Part shown: positions 1 through 5,082 of the stretch, piece by piece
How positions within the stretch are numbered: the stretch's first letter is position 1
Layout: each line of letters begins with the position of its first letter
Source: Methylophilaceae bacterium
GTDB taxonomy: Bacteria; Pseudomonadota; Gammaproteobacteria; Burkholderiales; Methylophilaceae
NCBI GenBank assembly: GCA_003533095.1
Contig: DOEL01000093.1
Location: 1 to 5,082, forward strand
Direction: 5' to 3'
Length of the DNA stretch: 5,082 bases
The notes under the pieces: generated by a model
Told to the model about the DNA's origin: nothing
What the model saw: the letters and a program-made list of their open reading frames with translations, nothing else
Databases searched by the model: none
Made by a program: the position numbers and the translations under genes

Positions 1-569
1 TTATTATTTCAAGGGGTAATAGTGAGCGAGGTTATAAATTTAACGAAGATATTACACATAATCGTTTTTTAATTAAAACTAAAATGCCAAGCTATCCGAA
101 AGAGTATTTTAAGATTGGCGTTAATCTCTACGTCTGTAAGCAAAAACTTAATCCTTCAATTCTTTCAGGCGTTAAACATCTCAATCGACTAGAAAATATT
201 ATGGCAAGACAAGAATGGAAAAGTGATGATTATGCTGATGGTATTTTACTTGATCACAATGGATATGTGATTGAATGCATTTCTAGTAATATTTTTATGC
301 GCATTGGAAAAACCATTTATACCCCAATGATAAAACATGTTGGTATTAAGGGGGTTACAAGAGAATTGATTATTAAAATCTCAAAACAATTAGGTTTTAA
401 AATTAAAGAGACAACCTTTAATTTAAATAAACTTTTACAGAGTGACGAAGTCTTCATTACAAACAGCTTGTTTGGTGCTTTGCAAGTTAAAAAAATTAAA
501 AATAAATCTTGGCAGCATCAAGAACTAGCTTCATTATTTAACCAGTCTCTTGAGAATTTAAATATATGA
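1..569 (+). CDS. pabC: Aminodeoxychorismate lyase, 5'-truncated by window edge
   Basis: This PLP-dependent fold-type IV enzyme converts 4-amino-4-deoxychorismate to p-aminobenzoate and pyruvate in cytoplasmic folate synthesis. The reading frame is open from position 3 to the TGA at 567-569, giving 188 visible residues. An ATG at 84 is internal, because the codons before it already encode family sequence, including an ISRG motif that matches residues 83-86 of E. coli PabC. About 80 N-terminal residues are therefore missing upstream of the window. The PLP-binding lysine is the K of GVKHLNRLEN (codon 174-176), equivalent to E. coli K140. The conserved glutamate of the VIECISSNIF segment (codon 273-275) and the C-terminal QSDEVFITNSLFG segment are also present. 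The stop overlaps the mltG start as ATGA. D-amino acid and branched-chain aminotransferases share the fold, but the KHLNRLE motif and the mltG neighbour favour PabC. Confidence 0.93.
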   Translation, partial: IISRGNSERGYKFNEDITHNRFLIKTKMPSYPKEYFKIGVNLYVCKQKLNPSILSGVKHLNRLENIMARQEWKSDDYADGILLDHNGYVIECISSNIFMRIGKTIYTPMIKHVGIKGVTRELIIKISKQLGFKIKETTFNLNKLLQSDEVFITNSLFGALQVKKIKNKSWQHQELASLFNQSLENLNI

Positions 570-1546
570 AAAAATGGCTTTTTCGGTTAATGATCATTCT
601 GATTCTCCCTTTGATTTGGATTGTTCATTTCCTCATAACGCCACTTCATATCAATAAAGCAGACTTAGCTATAGAAATTGAGCCCGGAAGTAGTCTCAAA
701 ACAATTGCATTTCAACTTGTCGACGAGAAAATTCTAAATGAACCTTGGAGATTTATTATTCTTGGTAAAGTATTGGGTCAATCTAGAAAATTAAGGCCCG
801 GTAATTACAATCTTAATCCGAATATTACGCCTTACCAATTATTGAAATCTTTTGTGGAGGGACGAGCCACAGAAGGTTCAATTACCTTTATAGAGGGTCA
901 GGATCTTCATTCAATGTTAGAAAAAATAAAAGCGAATGACAGTATTAAAAAAACAATGAAACCTTATGATTCCAAGGCCATTGCTCTGGCAATTGGAATT
1001 CCGTTTGAATCAGCCGAAGGGCAGTTTTTTCCTGATACTTATTATTTTAGTAGAAATACTTCTGACATTGAAATTCTTAAAAGAGCGTATAAGGCGATGC
1101 AGAAAAAATTAAATTATGAATGGGCACATAGAGCGGAAGAAGTGCCTTACAGAGATAGCTATGAGGCTCTCATAATGGCATCTATTATTGAAAAAGAAAC
1201 AGGCAAATCAATAGAGGCAAATCTTATTTCTGGTGTATTTATACATCGATTAAGTATTAATATGAAATTACAAAGCGACCCTACGGTAATATACGGACTT
1301 GGTAAAAAGTTTACAGGCGATATTACAAAAAAGGATTTGATGACCGACACGCCGTATAATACGTATACAAGAGAAGGGTTGCCTCCGGGTCCTATCACTA
1401 TGCCAAGTTTAATTTCTATTCGAGCCGCACTTCACCCTACAAAAACAGATGCGCTCTATTTTGTAGGCAAAGGTGATGGCACTCATTATTTTTCCTCGAA
1501 TTTAAATGAACATAATAATGCTGTAAGAAAGTATCAGATTAAATAA
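566..1546 (+). CDS. mltG: Endolytic murein transglycosylase MltG (YceG family)
   Basis: MltG is an inner-membrane lytic transglycosylase that cleaves nascent glycan strands internally and is thought to set their length. The 326 residues are close to the E. coli length (340). A short basic N-terminus (MKK) is followed by one hydrophobic membrane segment at about residues 5-25; the rest should be periplasmic. Residues about 30-100 form the LysM-like region. The catalytic domain carries ASIIEKET (205-212), where E209 probably matches catalytic E218 of E. coli. It also has QSDPTVIYG (236-244), YNTYTREGLPPGPI (264-277) and the C-terminal LYFVGKGDGTHYFS (297-310). The start overlaps the pabC stop as ATGA, with a weak GAGAA ribosome site at 552-556. 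The stop shares one base with the tmk start (TAATG). All expected motifs are present and the gene looks intact. Confidence 0.96.
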   Translation: MKKWLFRLMIILILPLIWIVHFLITPLHINKADLAIEIEPGSSLKTIAFQLVDEKILNEPWRFIILGKVLGQSRKLRPGNYNLNPNITPYQLLKSFVEGRATEGSITFIEGQDLHSMLEKIKANDSIKKTMKPYDSKAIALAIGIPFESAEGQFFPDTYYFSRNTSDIEILKRAYKAMQKKLNYEWAHRAEEVPYRDSYEALIMASIIEKETGKSIEANLISGVFIHRLSINMKLQSDPTVIYGLGKKFTGDITKKDLMTDTPYNTYTREGLPPGPITMPSLISIRAALHPTKTDALYFVGKGDGTHYFSSNLNEHNNAVRKYQIK

Positions 1547-2157
1547 TGTCTAAAGGTAAATTTATTACATTTGAAGGCGTTGATGGTGCAGGTAAAAGTT
1601 CTCATATTGACGAAGTGATATCTTTTCTTGAATTAAAAAAAATTGCAGTGCTAAAGACAAGAGAACCTGGCGGTACAAAACTTGGAGAAAAATTAAGAGA
1701 ATTGCTTCTTCATGATGAAATGGATCCAGAGACAGAAACGCTTCTTATGTTTGCGGCTAGAAAGCAACATATTGTAGAAATTATAAAACCAGCACTTGAT
1801 AAAGGTATATTTGTGGTGTCTGATCGTTTTACTGATGCAACATATGCTTATCAATATGGTGGAAAACATGTGGCTTATTCTAAAATTGAAGCACTTGAAT
1901 CATGGGTTCATCCCGATCTCAAGGCTGACCTCACTTTGTTATTTGATTTACCTGTCGAAATTAGTATTGATCGTTTAAAAAAAAATAGATCGCCCGACAA
2001 ATTTGAAAAAGAAAACGAATCATTTTTTAACCGTCTTCGAAATGTATATTTAGACTTAGCAAGACAACATCCTAATCGTTATAAAATTATTAATGCAAAT
2101 CAGGCTATTGAATCCGTATCTCAAGATGTTATTGAAGCAATAAAGACTATTTTATGA
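1546..2157 (+). CDS. tmk: Thymidylate kinase (dTMP kinase)
   Basis: This cytoplasmic enzyme phosphorylates dTMP to dTDP with ATP, the committed step of dTTP supply. The 203 residues are a normal family length. The Walker A loop is GVDGAGKS (11-18), within FEGVDGAGKSS. The dTMP-binding REPGG is at 39-43, and the SDRF...AYQ segment, with conserved D93-R94, spans 92-103. The LID region RLKKNRSPDKFEKE (143-156) is rich in basic residues while the P-loop lacks an arginine, the pattern of bacterial type II enzymes. The FFNRLRNVYLDLA helix (160-172) is also typical. The start shares one base with the mltG stop. The stop overlaps the holB start as ATGA. No strong ribosome site is visible, so translation is probably coupled to mltG. 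Confidence 0.97.
   Translation: MSKGKFITFEGVDGAGKSSHIDEVISFLELKKIAVLKTREPGGTKLGEKLRELLLHDEMDPETETLLMFAARKQHIVEIIKPALDKGIFVVSDRFTDATYAYQYGGKHVAYSKIEALESWVHPDLKADLTLLFDLPVEISIDRLKKNRSPDKFEKENESFFNRLRNVYLDLARQHPNRYKIINANQAIESVSQDVIEAIKTIL
1629..1647. repeat. Exact 19-base direct repeat, copy 1 (in tmk)
   Basis: TGAATT, then eight A, then TTGCA. The identical 19 bases recur at 3053-3071 in holB, in the same orientation and the same codon phase, where both copies encode E-L-K-K-I-A. The core is an A-tract flanked by AATT on both sides. It is most likely a coincidence of codon use in an AT-rich genome, and no function is assigned. Confidence 0.6.
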
Positions 2158-3146
2158 TGGATTCTATCTATCCTTGGTTTAATGACGCTTGGATCGCTAT
2201 ACATGGTAATGAAAAGTTGCCACATGCTTTAATTTTCAGAGGCAAAGAAGGTATAGGTAAATATAATTTTGCAATTAAATTTGCAAAATCTTACTTATGT
2301 CAAAAACCGCTTTCTAATTATTTGCCATGTGAATCTTGTTCAAGTTGCAAATGGTTTCCCGATTCACACCCTGACTTTAAGCTTGTCGCCCCGATTGAAA
2401 ATGAAGATGATGAGCCATCCAAAAGAAAAACTGTTCGAAAAAAGAATATTTTAATTAATCAAATTCGAGAGCTCTCAGAATATCTTGAGCTTTCAGCTCA
2501 TCAAGAAAAGGGTAGGCGTGTTGTTTTAATTGAGCCAGCGGACTCACTTAATCAAGCGGCATCTAATGCACTTCTTAAAATTTTAGAAGAGCCACCTGAA
2601 AACACTTTATTCATTCTAGTCACAAGCCAAGCGCAAAAACTAATTGCTACCATTAGAAGTCGATGCCAATTATTAGATCTTCGAAGCCCATCCTTAGATG
2701 AAGCTAGATCATTTCTGGTTGATCAAAAAATAGCCTATGAAGACAGTTTGCTTTCATATACTGGTGGTTCACCATTTAATGCTATTAAAGAATTAGAAAA
2801 TCAAACGGAACGAGAAATTATTACCCAATTACTATCTCAAGGCCATAATATCGATATCACTAAAGTCAATTATTCAATGCTCACTCAAGGACTTGATTGG
2901 ACATTAAATATGATCCAAAAATGGATTTTTGATTTATTGCTTAGCTTTCATGCGCAGCAAAATTATTATTTTAAAAATGAAGAAAAGCGTATTCACTCTC
3001 TCGCAAAACAAATTAATCTTGACGCTTTACTTTTATATACAAATGAATTGAATGAATTAAAAAAAATTGCATCACATCCAGTTAATCAAGAACTTCAATT
3101 GCAAAATATTTTTATTAAATATAAACAGATTTTTGAGACATTATGA
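2154..3146 (+). CDS. holB: DNA polymerase III subunit delta'
   Basis: HolB is the stator subunit of the clamp-loader complex that places the beta sliding clamp on DNA. The 330 residues match the family (E. coli 334). The N-terminal AAA+ module has a Walker A-like GKEGIGKY (30-37), in which the final S/T is replaced by tyrosine; degenerate P-loops are normal in delta'. Four cysteines, C49, C59, C62 and C65, match the spacing of the E. coli zinc module (C50, C59, C62, C65). A charged insert (about 80-98, EDDEPSKRK-like) follows. Next come NALLKILEEPP (138-148) and the SRC motif (169-171), which presents the arginine finger to a neighbouring ATPase subunit. The C-terminal helical collar domain is weakly conserved. 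Two adjacent ATGs, at 2154 and 2157, are possible starts; the first gives the ATGA overlap seen elsewhere in this cluster. The stop overlaps the tatD start. Confidence 0.95.
   Translation: MMDSIYPWFNDAWIAIHGNEKLPHALIFRGKEGIGKYNFAIKFAKSYLCQKPLSNYLPCESCSSCKWFPDSHPDFKLVAPIENEDDEPSKRKTVRKKNILINQIRELSEYLELSAHQEKGRRVVLIEPADSLNQAASNALLKILEEPPENTLFILVTSQAQKLIATIRSRCQLLDLRSPSLDEARSFLVDQKIAYEDSLLSYTGGSPFNAIKELENQTEREIITQLLSQGHNIDITKVNYSMLTQGLDWTLNMIQKWIFDLLLSFHAQQNYYFKNEEKRIHSLAKQINLDALLLYTNELNELKKIASHPVNQELQLQNIFIKYKQIFETL
3053..3071. repeat. Exact 19-base direct repeat, copy 2 (in holB)
   Basis: Second copy of the 19 bases at 1629-1647. Here it follows directly on a small 9-base tandem duplication (AATGAATTG at 3042-3050, AATGAATTA at 3051-3059) that encodes N-E-L-N-E-L. 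It lies in the poorly conserved C-terminal helical domain of delta', where such changes should be tolerated. Confidence 0.6.
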
Positions 3147-3925
3147 CAAGTTTTGTAGATTCTCATTGCCATATTAATTTTCCAGAGCTATATCAAAATA
3201 TAGATTCTATTCTTTCCAAGATGTCATCTAATAAAGTTACCCATGCTTTATGTGTAAGCGTTACTTTGGATAAATTGCAAGACATCTTTAAGATTGCTAA
3301 TACATACCCTCATATCTTTGCTTCTGTGGGTGTTCATCCTGACTATGAAGATATTGAAGAGCCATCTGTAGAGGAATTATGTTCTCTTGCTAGAGAAAAT
3401 AAAGTTATAGCTATTGGTGAAACTGGACTAGATTATTTTAGAGTGCAAGGCGACCTTACATGGCAAAGAGATCGTTTTAGAACGCATATTAAAGCTGCTA
3501 TTCAATCAAAATTACCTCTTATTATTCATACACGGAATGCTGCTGAGGATACTTTAAAAATCATGCGAGAAGAGGGTGCTGATCAAGTAGGCGGTGTAAT
3601 GCACTGTTTTACAGAATCTCTTGATGTAGCTATTGAAGCTATTAAACTGAATTTTTATATTTCATTTTCGGGTATTGTAACGTTTAAAAATGCATCTGAT
3701 TTAAAAGAAGTTGCGAAAGCTATTCCTCTTGATCGTATGCTTATTGAGACTGACTCACCATATCTTGCCCCCGTGCCGTATCGGGGCAAAATAAATGATC
3801 CGTCTAATGTCATACATGTAGCGGAAGAAATTGCGAAACTAAAAAACATTTCATTGGAAGAGGTTGGTCAAGTTACCTCACAAAATTTCTTTAAGCTTTT
3901 TTCTAAATGCCATCTTTTGAATTAA
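3143..3925 (+). CDS. TatD-family metal-dependent hydrolase (YcfH type)
   Basis: This is a TIM-barrel metallohydrolase of the TatD DNase family, cytoplasmic by its lack of a signal sequence. Family members have been reported to act as 3'-5' exonucleases or DNases, but the physiological substrate of the YcfH branch is unclear. The 260 residues are standard. Metal ligands are all visible: H8 and H10 in DSHCH, E93 in GETGLDY, H129 in IIHTR, H154 in MHCFTE and D204 in ETDSPYLAP. SFSGIVTFKNA (174-184) and SPYLAPVPYRGK (205-216) are YcfH signatures. The start is the ATG of an ATGA overlap with holB, with a GAG ribosome site at 3135-3137, five bases upstream. Position directly after holB matches E. 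coli ycfH. The end overlaps the next gene by 19 bases. Function beyond the family is not assignable. Confidence 0.93.
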   Translation: MTSFVDSHCHINFPELYQNIDSILSKMSSNKVTHALCVSVTLDKLQDIFKIANTYPHIFASVGVHPDYEDIEEPSVEELCSLARENKVIAIGETGLDYFRVQGDLTWQRDRFRTHIKAAIQSKLPLIIHTRNAAEDTLKIMREEGADQVGGVMHCFTESLDVAIEAIKLNFYISFSGIVTFKNASDLKEVAKAIPLDRMLIETDSPYLAPVPYRGKINDPSNVIHVAEEIAKLKNISLEEVGQVTSQNFFKLFSKCHLLN

Positions 3926-4680
3926 CAATTCTAGGAGCCGGATCAAGCGCTGGCACTCCTGTTGTTGGATGTCATTGCGAAACTTGCTTATCTACCAATT
4001 CAAAAAATAAGCGAACACGTTGTTCATCACTTATTAAATTAAATTCAGGCGAGCATATTCTTATTGATACCAGCCCCGATCTTCGTTTTCAATCCTTAAG
4101 AGAATCTATTCCTAGAGTTGATGCTGTGCTTTATACGCACACACATGCAGATCATCTCCATGGCATAGATGATTTAAGGGCTTTTTGCCAACTACAAAAG
4201 ATTCAAATACCTATTTATGGAAAAAAAGAGTCGCTTGACCATATTGCATTAAAATTTGGCTATGCATTGAATGAACCTAAAGGGTTTTGGGAGATGCCCG
4301 TATTAAAAGCAATACCAATTCAAGATCCATTTTTACTTTTTGGCGAGCTTGTAACTCCAATTCCAGTCGTTCATGGAAAATCAGAAATCTATGGTTATCG
4401 CATCGGAAATTTGGGGTATCTCACAGACGTATCGGATATACCTGAAAACTCACTGAAACTTTTAGATGGTTTAGATATCCTATTATTAGATTGTTTACGT
4501 TTGAAAGAACATCACACACATATCAATCTCGAACAAAGTTTGATCTTTGCTAATCAAATAAAAGCAAAGAAAACATATTTAATTCATATGACACATGATT
4601 TAGAATATGAAGCATTAAAAAAAGAATTGCCTAACCATATCGATGTTGGATATGACGGGCTAAAGATCATCATCAACTAA
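3907..4680 (+). CDS. PhnP-like MBL-fold metallo-hydrolase
   Basis: This is a metallo-beta-lactamase-fold hydrolase of the PhnP-like group (COG1235 type), 257 residues, with no signal peptide and so probably cytoplasmic. The dinuclear metal site is complete: HTHADH (78-83), H156 in PVVHG, D174 in LTDVS and H227 in YLIHMTH. C22, C24 and C27 (GCHCETC), with H230, match the extra structural zinc site of E. coli PhnP (C21, C23, C26, H225). DTSPDLR (54-60) and HGIDDLRAF (85-93) are also typical. PhnP hydrolyses phosphoribosyl cyclic phosphate, but no phosphonate genes are nearby, so that substrate should not be assumed. The start at 3907 lies inside tatD and no other start fits, because the fold begins at once with FELTILGAG. 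There is no clear ribosome site, so translation probably relies on ribosomes finishing tatD. In alphaproteobacteria, as I recall, similar genes also follow tatD. Confidence 0.9.
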   Translation: MPSFELTILGAGSSAGTPVVGCHCETCLSTNSKNKRTRCSSLIKLNSGEHILIDTSPDLRFQSLRESIPRVDAVLYTHTHADHLHGIDDLRAFCQLQKIQIPIYGKKESLDHIALKFGYALNEPKGFWEMPVLKAIPIQDPFLLFGELVTPIPVVHGKSEIYGYRIGNLGYLTDVSDIPENSLKLLDGLDILLLDCLRLKEHHTHINLEQSLIFANQIKAKKTYLIHMTHDLEYEALKKELPNHIDVGYDGLKIIIN

Positions 4681-4683
4681 AGG
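4678..4683 (+). promoter_or_regulatory. Ribosome binding site for the small secreted-protein gene
   Basis: TAAAGG overlaps the stop codon of the MBL-fold gene and sits five bases before the ATG at 4689. It is the best-formed Shine-Dalgarno sequence in the window and supports that start. It suggests this gene is translated more independently than its coupled upstream neighbours. Confidence 0.65.
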
Positions 4684-4688
4684 TTAAT

Positions 4689-5060
4689 ATGTCAACATTA
4701 TTTAAAAAAATATTATTTATATTCATAGCATTAGGAATTTCTTTTCAAGTATTAGCTGAGGGTAAAAAACTATATACAGAAAATGAGTTTTTAGATACTT
4801 TTGGCGCGAAATCTAAAGAAAAAGTGCTTCAAATTCTAGGGGAACCAGCAAGAAAAGAAATGTCTGTTAAGCCAACAAATGCAAGTTCTGTAATTGGAAG
4901 ACCAACTGAAGACCGTGCAAATCCAAGCAAACGCGTTAATATCGAAATGTGGTATTACAACAATCTTGTAAAGTCTGATGACAAAAACACCTGGAAGCAG
5001 ACTGAACTCACAATTATGGATGGCAAGGTCTATAACATAGGCTTCTTTAATAGTCGCTAG
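4689..5060 (+). CDS. Small exported protein, possible BamE/SmpA-like domain
   Basis: I do not recognise this 123-residue protein. It begins with a clear Sec signal peptide: KK at 6-7, a hydrophobic core about 8-19, and a likely signal peptidase I site after VLA (A23|E24). There is no lipobox cysteine and no cysteine at all, so the mature form, about 100 residues, should be soluble in the periplasm or released. SKEKVLQILGEPARKE (42-57) resembles the helix-loop 'V..LG.P' element of BamE/SmpA/OmlA domains. The later IEMWYY (85-90) and ELTIMDGKVYNIGF (106-119) resemble the strands of that fold, the last with the usual DGKV turn. A polar stretch (60-82) rich in K, P, N and S would be a loop. The gene is 8 bases from the MBL gene and has a good ribosome site. 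The BamE-like assignment is inference from pattern only; that it is a real exported protein is well supported. Confidence 0.8.
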   Translation: MSTLFKKILFIFIALGISFQVLAEGKKLYTENEFLDTFGAKSKEKVLQILGEPARKEMSVKPTNASSVIGRPTEDRANPSKRVNIEMWYYNNLVKSDDKNTWKQTELTIMDGKVYNIGFFNSR

Positions 5061-5082
5061 TCTCCATGAGTGGCTCAAATCA
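5061..5082. other. Uncharacterised tail after last gene
   Basis: These 22 bases follow the last stop codon. No terminator hairpin fits in them. An ATG at 5066 opens a frame (M-S-G-S-N) that runs off the window, but it has no ribosome site and is too short to judge. Confidence 0.4.

Noticed and set aside
84..86. ATG at 84 as the start of a 161-residue PabC
   Set aside because: The frame is open upstream to position 3 and encodes family sequence, including ISRG, so this ATG is internal and the gene is cut by the window edge.
1159..1398. Minus-strand open frame opposite mltG
   Set aside because: It lies wholly over the conserved catalytic region of mltG and encodes no recognisable motif; it is a shadow.
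1635..1642. Run of eight A in tmk as a programmed frameshift site
   Set aside because: The downstream zero frame encodes a complete, normal-length Tmk, and no alternative product of interest would result; A-runs are expected at this base composition.
2183..2262. Degenerate Walker A (GKEGIGKY) as a sign of a broken holB
   Set aside because: Delta' subunits commonly have non-functional P-loops; the zinc cysteines, LLKILEEPP and SRC motif are intact.
3765..3789. Hairpin TTGCCCC / GGGGCAA with an 11-base loop inside tatD, resembling a terminator stem
   Set aside because: No T-run follows on either strand, and the bases encode the conserved LAPVPYRGK motif of the family, which explains the GC-rich run.
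3655..3849. Minus-strand open frame opposite tatD
   Set aside because: It lies opposite conserved TatD motifs, with no recognisable protein features.
4836..5078. Minus-strand open frame opposite the small secreted-protein gene
   Set aside because: The + strand gene has a good ribosome site, a signal peptide and a coherent fold pattern; the minus frame has none of these.

Overview
This window is a compact, AT-rich stretch (GC roughly one third by eye) carrying seven genes, all on the + strand, packed end to end with no intergenic gap longer than 8 bases. The order pabC-mltG-tmk-holB-tatD is the classic proteobacterial housekeeping cluster. It is followed by a PhnP-like metallo-beta-lactamase-fold hydrolase gene and a small gene for a predicted secreted protein. 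The gene order, the zinc-finger delta' subunit with its acidic/basic insert, and the low GC fit a streamlined betaproteobacterium. A Methylophilaceae relative (OM43 or Candidatus Methylopumilus type) is my best guess, but this is inference from recall, not a search.

Layout: positions 1-569 hold the C-terminal two thirds of aminodeoxychorismate lyase (PabC), whose N-terminus lies upstream of the window. Positions 566-1546 encode the endolytic murein transglycosylase MltG, 1546-2157 thymidylate kinase, 2154-3146 the DNA polymerase III delta' subunit, 3143-3925 a TatD-family metal-dependent hydrolase, 3907-4680 the MBL-fold hydrolase, and 4689-5060 a 123-residue exported protein with a possible BamE/SmpA-like domain. 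The last 22 bases hold no recognisable gene.

Four of the six junctions are ATGA or TAATG stop/start overlaps, and a fifth is a 19-base overlap. This points to one translationally coupled transcription unit. No promoter or terminator is visible inside it. The products serve folate synthesis (PabC), cell-wall glycan processing (MltG), dTTP supply (Tmk), replication clamp loading (HolB) and nucleic-acid or metabolite hydrolysis (TatD, MBL).

I see no novel system. The parts most worth a second look are the small secreted protein, the absence of the pilZ gene often found between holB and tatD, the PhnP-like enzyme with no phosphonate genes beside it, and an exact 19-base repeat shared by tmk and holB.
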